This document shows, piece after piece, positions 20,783 to 32,341 of a stretch of 64,000 bases of DNA. The notes beneath the pieces are model-generated. The model did not search any database, was not told where the DNA came from, and saw only the letters and a program-made list of their open reading frames with translations. The DNA comes from Coptis chinensis (taxonomy: Eukaryota > Streptophyta > Magnoliopsida > Ranunculales > Ranunculaceae). Each line of letters opens with the position of its first letter. Position 1 is the stretch's first letter. The translations under genes were made by a program, and so were the position numbers. The stretch lies in NCBI GenBank assembly GCA_015680905.1, contig CM027378.1, forward strand, positions 59,607,501 through 59,671,500. The letters are read 5' to 3'.

Positions 20783-22085
20783 TGATAAGCACCAAAAAGT
20801 GTATTTTAAATCCCTTAATAGTATTCTACTTAGGCCAATTATGTTTATAATAAATGAGAGTTAGTACTGTTTACGTGTTTTTGTGTATTTCAGGACTTAA
20901 AGTTGATTAGGTGACTAAGAGCACCTCTTTTGCATGGAAAATGAGTCAAGATGATTGCCGAGGAAGTTCTATGTTTAAAGCCCAAGAATCATGAAGAAAA
21001 GCCTTTTTCAAGCCCAGCCAAAGTTGGGAAGTCAAAGTCAATCCGGATAGTAAAAGAATAGAAAAGTCAACCAAACTTAAACAGGCCGTATCTTTTAACT
21101 CGAGCCTCATAATTGGGCCTACTTTATGTCAAAATGACCAATTCTGAATAAGCTTTCTAATAGATTTGGTCTTACCCCAATCAGAGCTGTAAAAGTGGAT
21201 GAAAAAGGCATAGAAATAATTTCCAACAGTTGTCGCCTCTTTAGACTTAACCTAATGGACTTTGGGCTCACTTTTGAGCCCAAAGTCCCCTTTTTTTACC
21301 CATGCATGAAAGTGTAACCCTAACCCTCTCCTATATAAAAAGGGTTAAGGCTAAACACTCAAAGGTTCCTATTATCTTCTTTTCTCAACCCCTTAGTTTA
21401 TTATTAGTGTAGTTAGGGTTAGAATAATTTAGTTTGTAGCCTCCATTAATTCCCATCAATAAAAAGCTTTAGTTTACTTTCAATAATTCTTCTTTACATT
21501 ATGTCTTATTATTATTATTTAGTTAGCATGACTCCGATGACACAAGGCTAAACCTCCAGTAGAGGAGGTTTATGAAGCCATGTGAGGATGATTACCATTA
21601 GCTTTTATTGTTTTGCAATAAGAACGTCAAGTTTTTCATTGTGAGTGTCTAGAGATAGAGTTCATAATGGAGAACTAGAGTTTAAAGCCACCACCAAAGA
21701 GACTTGTGGTGGAGCTAAACTCTCATGCTAGTGAAATCTCGATCCAAGAGGACTTGGTGTTCACTAGGGATTAAAACAAGCGATTCGATACTAACTAATA
21801 GTCAATCAAATCGCGTGGCGGATTAAACCCCTTCTAATATCTTTCCTTATCATTTAATTAATTGTTTATCTACTATTTTCACATCATTTGACTCTTACTA
21901 GTAAAGTATATTTCTAATATAGACTTGCATTCAAGTAGTGTACGACTAGAGTGGTACAAACACGACTACTCTCCTCTTTATCACATGATTTAGAGAGTCT
22001 CATATCTTGATATCCCACTGTTCTTCACTACTATTCTAGCATAATTAATTACTATTTTTACAATGAGTTAAATAAAATATTATCA
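20783..22085 (+). repeat. 3' LTR of element A
   Basis: TGATAAGCACCAAAAAGTG ... ATATTATCA, 1303 bp. A splice-acceptor-like TATTTCAGG near 20887, a TATA box CTATATAAAA at 21331-21340, and a hairpin at 21544-21583 (GGCT/AGCC outer, AACCTCC/GGAGGTT inner, with CACA/TGTG flanking). It is followed directly by LINE coding sequence. Confidence 0.82.
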
Positions 22086-22090
22086 TTTTT

Positions 22091-22675
22091 GTAGACATTG
22101 ATCTATCAAAACCAATTCCTGATAAGATATGGGTGGAATCAAAGAAGCATGGGGTTGGTTTCTGGCAACTAATTAGGCTTGGGAAAACTCCAGATTTTTG
22201 CAGTCATTACAAAGAAGTTGGTCACTCAGTGGTCAGTTGCAAATTCCTTAAGTCTGATATGGAGAAGTGTAAAGAGAAAGAGAAAGGAAAAAAACAATGT
22301 CACCAAAGATAAAGCCATGGTGGTTATTCAACCAACTCCAGTTGATGCTAGCGAGGGTGCGATAAATGAAAAGGAAGGTCTCAACAACAACTAGAAAAAG
22401 AGATGGAGAAAGAAGAAAAGGGATGAGAATTCTACCTCGGGGACTATGCAAGTTCAAGCACCAAACAGGCAAGATAGACCAGCAGAAAATGACTCTGAAG
22501 TCACGAAAGTTGTCAATATCAGCGAGACCAAGACTACAAAGATAGTAACAATACCAGAAGAAACCAGTCCTTCCATTTTTTAGGAGAGGCTCTTGGCAGA
22601 AGTGTTTGGTGATAATGAAGGGGAAGGGAAGGAGGACCACGAATTTGTTGATGTAGTACGTGGAAACTAATGTTT
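22091..22675 (+). pseudogene. LINE ORF1 C-terminal part
   Basis: The first codons match the IDLSKPIPDKIWVE block that precedes the zinc knuckle of plant L1-type ORF1 proteins (family knowledge). The knuckle is present but damaged: CSHYKEVGHSVVSC, with Tyr where the second Cys is expected. The following basic, low-complexity tail is interrupted by stops near 22393 and 22580. ORF1 proteins bind LINE RNA. The N-terminal domain is missing because A occupies its place. Confidence 0.7.
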
Positions 22676-24701
22676 CAACTGTGGAACAATCTTCAGACTC
22701 TGAACAGGGTGGTGATGAGCTTCAGCATACGGATTCTGTGTGTACTGAGCAACAAAATGAAAGTGAACAATAAGTTGAATAGAACAAAGCTAATGATGAG
22801 GTGCCCAAGGGAAAATGCTCATTGGAGGTACACCAGGATATACTTGTCAGTATGACGACACCGATAAAATTGAAGACATCTTAGCGGTTAAGTTCTAGAT
22901 AAGACTGATAGAATCATTGAGGAGGCCAAGATAATTGCAGCCAAATGTACTCTTGCAGAACAAGAAGCTGCAGCTGGGTTCACTGTTAAGAAAAGAGGTA
23001 GGCCGCCAAAAAAGTCTTTTGAAGCGGCTAAATCTCAGCCAAAAGTTACTATTAACTCCTCTTCTCCCCAATGAGAATACTCTACTGGAATTTGAGAGGT
23101 GCCAAGAAAAAGAAAGCAAGAAATATATTAAAAGAGTATGTAAAGTCCTTTTGTCCAAACTTAGTTTGTATAGTTGAACCTCTCATTAGACCTAGCTCCA
23201 GTGCAGTTGCTCAAATAGGTTTGGTGGGTTTTGATTGTATGTTTCTGCACAATGATGTGCCCTCTAGTGTTGGAAATTTGTGGGTGTTTTGGAGAAGGGG
23301 GATGATAGCTGCTCTAGAATCTCAGTCCTTTCAGTAGATATCAGTTTTGGTAGATGATAGTCTAGTTACTTTTGTGCATGCACATTGCCAGAGAGTTAAA
23401 ATAAGAGAGCTTTGGACTTAACTGTGTTATATGTGATAGGGTTATATACTAAAAACATTACTTTTGTAATAACTCTAATTCTTTATATTTTGAATGAGAA
23501 TCATATGGGCAAATGTTATGCATATTATATATGTTATTAGGTATATGCATGTGTCTAATACTTTTTGTTGTAGATGATATGGTGTGTGGTGACACACAGA
23601 AGATCATATCATCAGTACCTTATAAAGTATAAGTAATCGTTTACAACCTAGATGGATTTGGACAAACCATTGGTACGGTTGTAGTATAATCTGGTATTAG
23701 TCTATCTTGACTATAGGATTATATTAGTACACTTTGTGTGTATTGAACAGGACCAAGTGAGGTTGTTTCTCTTTATATTGACTATATAAGAGAACAAACG
23801 CCTCTGTTATTATGGATACTTGTCCTTTTAATCCTGATATAATAACGGGCACTTATGTACATTATACATTACTTTAAATCATCAATGAGTGAGATTTATT
23901 TGTGAATCAACAAACTTGATGGATTGGGTAATGACATTGTATGTAAGGTGTGTTGTTGATTATAGAAGGAATCTGTGTCCCGCAAGAAGTCGGGCTGATG
24001 ATGCCCCCTTGAGGAGCTCATAAGGATTATCATGTAAACCCTGCAGGTGGATTTATTCCGACATGACAATGAGGTTGAGTGGTACTACTCAAGAACATAA
24101 GAAGTTGATTAATGTAGTTGTCAATAACTTGACTTAATCAATGGGCATTCGATATCTTAAACATGGAGAGATCAACGAGCATATAATAAGGATCCCATAA
24201 ATGCTGACACGTAATTTGGGATTAGGGCGGTAGTGAAACAATGGCCTTTAGTGGAATAAGCCATTTGTTGACGGACTTGGGCCGTGTGTTCTGGGCGAAC
24301 ATGGGAAGCCTAAGCCCGTCAGGAGGCCCAACCCTAATTTCTCCTCATGGTCCCTGTTGTAGCCTATAAAAAGAAACCTCTTTCTCTGGCCGTTTTTTAC
24401 ACTTAGCTCTCAAGGTTTTACTCAAGCAAAAACAGATCCAAAAATTCGATTCTAAGGTTGTGAGAGAGAAAGAGAGTCCAAAAATGAAAGAAGAGGTTGG
24501 AAGATCGTTGCCCACACAACGTCCACTCTGTGCATAGGAATACAACAGAAGATCAAAAGGTTGTTGATTTCATAGCTATTGGATTCTCAGAGATATCAAG
24601 AAGCTGATCTAAAAGGTAAATTTCTAACCAAACCGTGAGACCCCTTATTCCGCTGCGCGTGGGTATTTTGCGGTTCGTAGTAAATCATCAGGCGAAACCA
24701 T

Positions 24702-26294
24702 TGATAAGTGCTCAAAAAGTGCTATTTAACCCTCGATTATGCCTCTTGTTTAGCCATGTTAGTGGACTAATAGTGTTTGTAAGTTATGTTTTATGATTCT
24801 ACAGGAGAAAAAGTGAGTTTTGTGGAATATTAGAGAAAATGGGGTAAAACGGAGCAATTCGAAGCAGTAAGGATCACATGGGAAGCCCGTGGACAATCAT
24901 GGAGAAGGCCAAGGAATTGAAGCTATTAAAGATGCGACTTGGACCTATTTTAAAGCCTATTTGGAAGCCCAAGGCCAAAGGACTCGTTGCTTGGACCAAA
25001 GCCCGCAAAAGAGGATAGAAGGATAGAGCAAAAGAGACAAAATAGGCTTATGCATCTGGGACGCATGGATCGAGCGTCCAGACGTATTGATTAAGTTTGG
25101 GACACATGAATAGTGCATCCAGACGCATAAATCGACACTATAGCCAATTCCTTCTCAGTTTTGGAGATGAAGTTGGACTCTGAAAGAAGTCTATTTGTAT
25201 TAGGAAACAAATGACTGTTTGGAATGCTTCTAGAGCTCATTGTAACCCTTATAAAAAGAGGACCTAAGTGCTTCATGTAAATGGCCAATTCAATTATATT
25301 CTTGTCTTCAGAACTTGAGGCAGAGAGAGATTAATAATAAAAGATCGCTTTTAACTAGCTGAGTCTTAATAAATTAGTCTTTCTAGTCTTATGTTCTTCG
25401 ACTCTTCTTCTTCTCATTCTTCGTGTTCTTCCTTCTTTATGGAAGGCTAATCTTCTCCTTCAAGGGAGGAGATGAAGCCAGTGCTTAAGGTTTAATGATT
25501 CTTTTGGTTCATGGTGTTCTTCAATCAGGTTAGTTCTTTATGTTTTTAGTTATTAGTTCCATTGCCCACAGGGGGATGGAAGATAGAATAGAATAGGGTT
25601 TATGTTTTGCAATATTAATATCATGCTAGTGTTCTTTACTTTTCTTCTAGTAGTATAGTTCTTTAGAGTTAGGGAAGCATTCTTTGTGTTGCCTTAAAAG
25701 GGGTAGCTCAGGGAGTGGCTGCCTAGGGGAAGTATTCTTTGTGTTTGCCTTAAGTGGTGATTCATTGAATGGCCGCCCTATTAGGAAGTACTCCTTGATG
25801 TTGCTCTTGGTAATACATTGAATGGCTGCCCGAGCTTACATAAAAGGAAAGAAGATATTAATAGCATAAACATAGGAACAACCTTAAGTAGAGTTAATTG
25901 TTAACGATGCTTCGTCCAAGAGGGCATCGGCACTTGCTCGATTGCCTAATTGTAGTATACTTGTAAGAACAACCGTGAAGCAGAAGGTCATAGATTAAAA
26001 GTATAGGTGGATTCTAATCTCTTGAATTCCCTCTCTTATAAATTCCCAATAGTTTAGTTAATTTAGTTTAGTTTAGCATTAGAATCTAAATCTCTATAAT
26101 CATAGTTTTTAATCCTTAAACCCCCTTTCCAGTCCTATCCTTCACATAACATACACTTAAAAGTGGAACGATACCTTACTGATCCTTTACTTATTGAGGG
26201 ATAATTAGGTTTTGATACGCTTCTATTTGTTCAACGACCATCATCTATCTACATCATCCATACACCATCTACACACAAAAAGGAAGGAGTGTCA
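24702..26294 (+). mobile_element. Solo LTR of family G
   Basis: TGATAAGTGCTC ... GGAGTGTCA, 1593 bp, with perfect TSD ACCAT at 24697-24701 and 26295-26299. It matches the LTRs of element G (33636-35216 and 51137-52697). TATA-like CTTATAAAAAG near 25249; hairpin 25445-25479 (GGCT/AGCC outer, ATCTTCTCC/GGAGGAGAT inner). Confidence 0.88.
25445..25479 (+). other. Two-storey LTR hairpin, family G solo copy
   Basis: GGCT and AGCC pair at the base; ATCTTCTCC and GGAGGAGAT pair above with loop TTCAAG. Equivalent copies: 34381-34416 and 51858-51895, with small changes. The stem sequence differs entirely from that in B, but the plan is the same. Confidence 0.55.
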
Positions 26295-27591
26295 ACCATA
26301 AAGGTTCGTACAATATGTACACTGATCAACCTTGGCTAGTAATTTGTGACTTCAATGTGGTCCTTGCTCTTGATGAAAAGAAGGGGGGCAAACTTCCACT
26401 TAGGAGTGCAACAAATGATTTTTTTTTTTTTTTTTTTGCTATTAACACATGCCAATTGCAAGATAGCCACTTTAAAGTACATCAATTCACATGGTGCAAC
26501 AATCAAATAAGAAGGTTCAAAATTTTGTGAGAACTGGATAGAGCTCTCTTTAACACAACTTGGGAAGAGAAATATAAGGGTTGGTCCTATAAAGTGGGTA
26601 GCAGACTAGGCTCTGATCATTCGCCCCTCTTGGGCAGAAATTATACATTCCCTAAACTAGCAAATGTGCCATTTAGATTCAATAAGATGTGGCTGTCTCA
26701 TGAGTCTTTTAAAAGCATGGTGTTCAGAAGTTGGTCTAAGGTCATTTTGGGTACACCTGTGCTTAGATTCACTCAGAAGCTTAAAAGATTGAAAGCTGTG
26801 ATAAAGGAATGGAATAGAGATGTTTTTGGATGCATGCAATAATCAATTAGGAAGCTGAAGTCTGAATTTGAAGAGACTCAGGCGAGATCAGATGCCAATC
26901 CTGAAGACTCCTGTCTACTAGAAGAAATGGGAAGTAAGGGGCTGAAGCTGCTCAATGCTGAATCTAATTTGGCATCATTATTTAGGCAGAAGAGTAAAGT
27001 TAGAAACATCAAAGAGGATGGGTTAAACACAGCTTACTTTCACAAAATATGCCAGGTCAGACAGAGTAAACAATGCATAGTGGAAGTTAAAAAAGAAAAT
27101 GGAGTGATGTTAACCAAACAGGAGGAGATTAAAGAATACTTTGTGAACTTTTTTGACGACAAATTCAAAGCAAGGGACTATGTCTCTAATGAGTTGCTCC
27201 TCAAGCTTATTCCCAAGATTGTAACCCAATAGGACAACCTCATGCTATGCAAAATTCCAGACACGGATGAGATATCTTCGGTGGTACACTCTATAAAGGG
27301 AGACAACTCTCCTGGACCCGATGGATTTCAAGGTTGCTTCTTCCATGCCTGTTGGAATATTATCAAAGTGGATCTCTGCAATGTGAACATATCCTTTTTT
27401 AAAGAATCATACTTGCCTATGGGAGTTAACAATAGTTTTATTGCTTTAATTCCAAAAGAAAAAAATGCAGCTAAGGCCTCTCAGTATCGACCTATCTGTA
27501 TGAATACTTTTGTGACCAAGATCCTGTCTGAAATCTTACAAATTAGACTAAAAAGTATTATTTACAGGCTAGTATCAAAAGAAGAAGCTGG

Positions 27592-28019
27592 CTAGGAAAG
27601 AGATTACAATAGAAACATGAGCAAAAATGGCGATACATCTGTATTCAGTTCTTCATGATGAAAATATGCCACCCCCAAATAAGTTTGGGGCGTGGGTTGT
27701 TTGATATAAAACAAGAAATACATGGTTTATTATACTAGGGATAATTATTCTACTATGAAATATCTTTTTGGGTTTTTGTATTTTTGAAAACATATGCAAA
27801 TGCAGAAAGAAAAATGGAAAATTTTGGCATGATGTATTTGTATTATGTTCTACTCATATACCAAATTTCACACAAAAAACAAATAAAACAAGCAAACAAT
27901 ATTAAAATTATACTACTAGTTATAATTATACATAAGTGCAGAAAGAAAACAAACATTAAAGTAAAGATAAAACATAATTATAAACTATCTATACGGACAC
28001 TAGGGAGCTGCCTAGTCAG
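27592..28019 (-). other. 3' non-coding piece of element I
   Basis: No gene. 27592-27790 matches F 57640-57880 in reverse, including the CCACGCCCCAAACTTATTT block and the polypurine-like TTTGGGGGTGG (minus strand, 27673-27660). 27790-28019 is AT-rich with nothing recognised. The junction with LINE sequence at about 27591 has no visible TSD, so it is probably a deletion breakpoint. Confidence 0.6.
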
Positions 28020-28431
28020 AATCCGTGTGTGACTCGTCATGACATCAAGAAGATCCTTCTCCTTGACAGCGGGTCCTAGGTGTCTATCACTACGCAGGAG
28101 TGCGTCTCTAATGCTCTGCAGTGTTCTAGTGACACTGTACTGAAAACGTTGCTGCTCCTGCTGGAAAGTTTGTTGCTCCTCTCTGAGGGCCTATTATGCT
28201 ACTAGAATGATTCCCTGAGTTTGCCTGCATTGGTGGATGTGCTGGTGCGAAATCCTCTGGCCTCCATGGAGAAAGTGAATTTTGTCCATAGGCTGAGTGA
28301 ACTGTCAAGTGGCACCTTCAGTGAAGTAGTCAACTTGCTCGGTAGGGAGTGTTTTCTCGGTGGCTCTAGCTACAGGTGGATACCAGAATTTCTGGACGCA
28401 GTGGGCATAGATAGGGCTTGTGGTAGCATCC
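28020..28431 (-). pseudogene. C-terminal part of ORF I of element I
   Basis: It continues the minus-strand ORF whose first part is at 61967-62619. Taken together with that part, the frame is open for about 55 codons past the join and then hits a stop; further stops follow. The last part is Q-rich (QQEQQQRF near 28150) and acidic, resembling the Q-rich coiled C-terminus of ORF I in element E (42580-42620). Function unknown. Confidence 0.5.
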
Positions 28432-28773
28432 TAAAGTAGTCTAGTTTGGAGTATCTCAAAGATTTTGATGTGGTACGCCATAGATTGTTTAGAGTTTGAA
28501 TGTTGGGAGTTGAAGAAATGAAGGTAGACTCTTAGTTTAAGACTTGTATTAGTTTATAGTTTATGAAGAACATTGATAGCTTAAGTTGTTTTAAAGATTG
28601 AAATAACACAAACGTTGAAAGAAAGGATTCAAATGAAAGATTGGAACAAAGAACAACAAAAAGAGGATTGATTGATTGAATAACAAAGCAAAATAACAAG
28701 ATTGAAATGAAGAACAATAAAGTAAAATGACTTAAATGAAAAAAGAATAGAAAAATAAATCCTACATAATACT

Positions 28774-30239
28774 TGATAAACGTAAAAACTAAACTAGATT
28801 ACTCCAACTTCATTCTTACGGTATCAAATATTTTATTTCCTACTCTCACATATATATTCATGCAATATATAGAGTACGGAATCGTTCCACTCTTAAACTA
28901 GCAGGATATAAGTGAATTCAATTAATCAAACACAAGGAACAATGGTGAAAGTAATGTGTGATGTGAAATTTCTATTCTACGATTATACTATGGATTCAAA
29001 TAACTCTAAATTAACTAAACTAATAAAAATATAGATGAATCAAATATGGAGAAAGCTAGAGAGAGATTGAAATCCACTTTTTAAGTTCTTAACATGCTAG
29101 CATAAATTTGTATAGAAAACCCTAGTCTAGATATTCTGACACAAGATTAAAATATAAAGACTAGACTTTTAATGATCCCTAATTATTTTATACTATCTCT
29201 ACTCATAAAATAATTAGCATGAGAGAAAGTTTGTTCCCATTCTCATGGCAAACTCACTATTCTCTAGTTTAGGTTAAACTCTTTTTATCTCTAAGTCAAG
29301 AAAAACATAAACTTAAAATCCTAAACAACAAATTTATACTAACAAATCAAGTCCTCTCAAAGCTTCATTCAACTCCATTTAATGGAAGTTTAGCCTTGAT
29401 TCATGGGACTATCATGAACAAAATAATGAAAAGAATACATAATAGAAAGAGAAGCAATTGAATTGAATAATAATAAAGCTTTTATTAAATGGTTCTAATG
29501 GAGGCTACAAAGCTAAATCTAAATTAAAACAAGATAATAGAACTAATTACTTGAATTCTAAAACTAATTAATTGAATGTAAAAGAAACTAGATCTAAAAC
29601 AAACTATTCTAACTAATTAATGGAGTCTAACCTAATTTTCTAATCTAGATCTAGGTTCTTTTAAGAGTTAAGTCTTCTCCATACAAATGGAGGAGACCAG
29701 ATCCACTTTTTCTTGCATGGGCTGAGGAGCCATGTTTTGGGCCGGAAAATCGAGCCCAAAACCCAATTTCTTCATTCCACAAAGGCCTTTTCAACTGGAT
29801 TTGATTTCCACGGAAGTTTCACCCACTTCTGTTCCTCTGATTGGGTCAAGGCTTAGACCATTGGAAAGCTCTTTTTGATCCGGTCGTTTTGACGTAAAGT
29901 AGGCCCAATTTTGAGGTATGAGTCCAAAGATGCGGCTTTCGGAAGTTCTGCTGACTTTTATGCGATGTTTCTGCCCACGTTGACTTTGACTTTTCAGCTT
30001 TGACCGGGCTTTAAAAAGGTTTTTTCTACTTTAATTATGACCTTTTATCATATAACTTCTTATCAACCAACCTTTGCTCCTTTATCTCGCAAAAGGGATG
30101 CATTTCTGCACATATTCGACTCCAATGCCTAAAATACACAAAAGCACGATAACAGTACTAACCCTTACTTATTAATCACATAATTGGTCTAAAGCAATAT
30201 TGTTAAAGGGGTTAAAACTACAGTTTTGGGCTCTTATCA
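28774..30239 (-). mobile_element. Reverse solo LTR of the C/E family
   Basis: 1466 bp, starting TGATAAACGT and ending GGGCTCTTATCA, i.e. the reverse complement of a C/E-type LTR. Perfect TSD ATACT at 28769-28773 and 30240-30244. It keeps the full set of LTR landmarks, including the AACTCC/GGAAGTT hairpin near 29370-29400. The most complete solo member of this family here. Confidence 0.9.
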
Positions 30240-30276
30240 ATACTAGATTAAGTTTAAATGCATTCTCTCTCCCTAA

Positions 30277-30737
30277 GAGCATCTCTAGGTGGTAGTATCA
30301 CCTCCCAAATTCTCCAAATTTGCTTCCAAAACTCAGAATTTCACGGAAATCCAACTCTAGGTGGAAGCAAATTCGGTCACATCACCTGTCTAGCCGCATC
30401 CTTGGAAGCAAATTTGGGATTTCGGATGTGGATGCAGAGCGACAGTGGTAATGTCGCGCGCCAGTGCAATTGTCGCCCCAAATTGTTTTTTTACTTTGAC
30501 TAGCACTCCACGCCATTACTAATGTCGCGTGAGTTATTTTTTTTAACTTTTTCAATTTGGCGCGACAATGGGAATGTCGCGTGGGGTTTTTTTTTTAAAC
30601 TTTTTCAACATGGGGCGACAGTGGTAATGTCGCATGGTAGAGCCTACTCCAATATTTGCGACCACCTAGAGTTGGTCAAAATTTGGGTCCAATTTCTTCA
30701 AATTTGGAGGTGATACTACCACCACCTAAAGATGCTC
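30277..30737. mobile_element. MITE with 3-bp TSD TAA (PIF/Harbinger-like)
   Basis: 461 bp. The left end GAGCATCTCTAGGTGGTAG and the right end, read in reverse GAGCATCTTTAGGTGGTGG, are terminal inverted repeats of about 30 bp. TSD TAA at 30274-30276 and 30738-30740. The matching empty site is in the other LTR of H (CCCTAACTTTT at 32710-32720). The 3-bp TAA target fits the PIF/Harbinger superfamily (family knowledge). No transposase. The interior has repeated GCGACA-N7-TGTCGC hairpins. Confidence 0.85.
30439..30633. repeat. Repeated GCGACA/TGTCGC hairpins inside the MITE
   Basis: Three perfect units GCGACA-7 nt-TGTCGC at 30439-30457, 30562-30580 and 30615-30633, with loops GTGGTAA or ATGGGAA, plus two decayed units near 30460-30477 and 30511-30529. 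T-rich AACTTTTTCAA spacers separate the later units. Confidence 0.75.
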
Positions 30738-31017
30738 TAACTTTTAGTTTATATGCCCCTACTTTATTCCAATGACTAATTTGTCCTTCTCCATTACATT
30801 TGAGACACCTCACCCTTTACTTTATGTTTTTATATTTTCCTTTTGCTTTTTGATTTCTTCTTAATCAAGATAGGTTTTAGAGAATGCCATATTTTGTGCT
30901 AAGGACCTCCATCTCTGGTCTTCTGAGTTGAGGGCTTTGACCTTTGACTTTGACTTTTTCAACACTTTTTCATAGCAGCTTTTGCTCTTCATAATAAGCT
31001 TTTACTGCCTTTTTCAG

Positions 31018-31766
31018 GTTAAGGAGTATTTCAAACCACTTATCATAAAAGATGCGTCTTAGAACCAAAAGAAGCATTAATCACCCTTATTATGAAGACC
31101 AGTAGCTGCTATGGATAAGTGCTGAAAAAGTCAAAGTCAACCGGTCAAAGTCAATAGTCAAAGTCTTCCAATCAGAAGACCAAAGATGGAGGCCCTTATC
31201 TCAAAATATGAAGACTTTCTCCCTAAACCTACCTTGGTCAAGAATGCACCAAAAAGCAAAAGTGAAAGGGTGAGGTGTCTAGTTTGTAATAGAGAAGGGC
31301 AAATCTACAAATAGCAAAAGTAGGGGTATATAAACAAAAAGTAAGGGAGAGAGAACTCATCCATTGTCTTAGGATCCAAACCATTTGGTTTGTTTAATTT
31401 CTTGGCTTATTTTTTCAATTTATGTTTTTATTTTTCTTGTTGTTTTATTTTCTTTCAATCAATTTGTTATTTTCTTTTTCTTTGTTTCAACCAACTTGTT
31501 ATTTACTTTTCTTTGATTTAATTTTCAATCTTGTTGCTTGCTTTCATTTCAATGTTTTAATCAATCTTCTCCTTTATGTTTTCAATATCATTTCAATACA
31601 ACAATCAAAGCTTTCAAGTTTTCATAGCTTAGAACCATTCTAATCCTACAAGAGTCTACCTTTCTTCTTCATATCTCCCTCACTCAAACTCTAAATAATT
31701 TTGGATGAACCTCAACTTCCAAAACAAAACTCTTTTGAAGTATGCTCACTACAATCTAAAGCTTCA
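31018..31766 (+). repeat. Truncated forward F-family LTR (F4)
   Basis: It matches F LTRs from about position 90 to the end (AAGCTTCA at 31766). TATA-like GTATATAAAC near 31328 and a CAAACC/GGTTTG hairpin at 31377-31392. It is not followed by a primer site but by H leader sequence, so it is an inserted LTR whose start was lost together with the neighbouring part of H. Confidence 0.75.
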
Positions 31767-32341
31767 ATTACCAAGTTGATTCAAAATGTGCGAGCGTATG
31801 ATTCACGACTCGCCTCACACACTTGAACTTCTCAAGCCAATGAAAACTCTAATCACTTGATAAGTTTAGAACTTTAACACAGTGTTCACCCAAGTTCATC
31901 TATAAAATCAATCAAAACTCATATTTTATATTTTTTTTTTGTTCTTTTTTTGTTTATATCTCTATCTATTACAAACAAGGTCCACTGATTTATACTACTT
32001 TATTGCAAAATCAAGGTCTGGAGTTCAACTACACATCACAAAACAACTGAACTATGAAAAAATTGGACACTGGAATGCTGAGGTGGCCTCGCGGTCGCCC
32101 ACACGGTCGCACGTCGGATTCTGTCCAAGTTGTCTCAGTTTTTAGCTGCAGCTAATTCAGCTCCTCTCCAGTATGTTGATCTTGAACCTGGATTTGTAGA
32201 AAAGTGAATCAGTAATGAAAACCAACGAAATAAATCAACGAAAATAAGAAAAATAAGAAGTGAAAAGGTGAGAATGGTGCTTCCTCCTTAAATGCTTAAC
32301 CAAGCATTTTTGCCCCTTCAATCCATGACGGCGGAGCCATT
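31767..32341 (-). other. Leader of H with decayed primer site
   Basis: On the minus strand, TGGCTCCGCCGTCATGGA (32339-32322) is a decayed TGGCGCCGCTGCCGGGGA. The following 550 bp align loosely with the F leader 52803-53400, for example the AATCAACTTGGTAAT block. No coding sequence. Broken off at the F4 LTR. Confidence 0.65.

Larger units (their letters stand above)
1..22085 (+). mobile_element. Element A: Athila-like LTR retrotransposon, 5' part outside window, split by B, C and D
   Basis: A is read from four segments: 1-1657, 8312-9001, 17453-18240 and 20453-22085. After removal of B, C and D, each with matching short flanking repeats, these run in the same order as the 3' half of elements B, C and E: polypurine-like motif, leader, ORF II, intron-like segment, second polypurine-like motif, long conserved 3' non-coding region, four-stem-loop element, polypurine tract, 3' LTR. 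The 5' LTR, gag and any pol lie left of the window. The 3' LTR ends at 22085 and abuts coding sequence of a LINE, so A appears to have inserted into that LINE. Its 3' flanking 5 bp is TTTTT; the matching copy is outside the window and cannot be checked. Confidence 0.8.
23434..26312 (+). mobile_element. Unclassified solo LTR, split by a family G solo LTR
   Basis: It starts TGATAGGGTTATATACT, ends GGTTCGTACA, and has TSD ATATG at 23429-23433 and 26313-26317. Without the nested insert it is about 1.28 kb. A minus-strand copy is at 60302-61557 (TSD ATTTC). TATA-like CCTATAAAAAG near 24364 sets the orientation. No internal region is present, so Ty1/copia versus Ty3/gypsy cannot be decided; the start and length would suit either. 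Confidence 0.8.
22086..27591 (+). mobile_element. L1-like LINE fragment, interrupted by an LTR pair of nested inserts
   Basis: The LINE is present as 22086-23433 and 26313-27591. It starts inside ORF1, at the A 3' LTR border, and ends inside the reverse transcriptase, where minus-strand element I sequence begins at about 27592. Both ends are therefore truncated by other elements, and no 3' tail is visible. The two halves join at TSD ATATG with the endonuclease reading continuing. Confidence 0.8.
23071..27595 (+). pseudogene. LINE ORF2 endonuclease and partial reverse transcriptase, split
   Basis: The ATG at 23071 opens an endonuclease with WNLRGA and a VEP block. A stop at 23338 and the insertion at 23434-26312 interrupt it. 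After 26313 the endonuclease continues with CDFNVV (normally GDFN) and SDHSPLL (the SDH catalytic motif). Reverse transcriptase begins with DNSPGPDGFQG and FIALIPK, then YRPICM, and breaks off at 27595 before the catalytic FADD-type motif. In-frame stops lie near 26529, 26840 and 27230. A run of about 20 T at 26420-26438 lies inside the endonuclease frame. Role when intact: target-primed reverse transcription. Confidence 0.8.
28432..31017 (-). repeat. 3' LTR remnant of H (pieces 28432-28773, 30245-30276, 30741-31017)
   Basis: The three pieces align in order with 32342-32849 (for example AAGTAGTCTAGTTTGGA, ATTCTCTCTCCCTAA, TTTTAGTTTATAT). The LTR start, about 190 bp in family F, is missing: at 31017/31018 the reverse LTR meets a forward LTR head to head at CTTCATAATAAGC/TTTTACTGCC. 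Confidence 0.7.

Noticed and set aside
22201-22245. Zinc-finger host protein
   Set aside because: The CSHYKEVGH segment is the zinc knuckle of a LINE ORF1; endonuclease and RT follow in order.
28030-28440. Host gene fragment (Q-rich minus-strand frame)
   Set aside because: It continues ORF I of element I across the H insertion and resembles the Q-rich end of ORF I in E.
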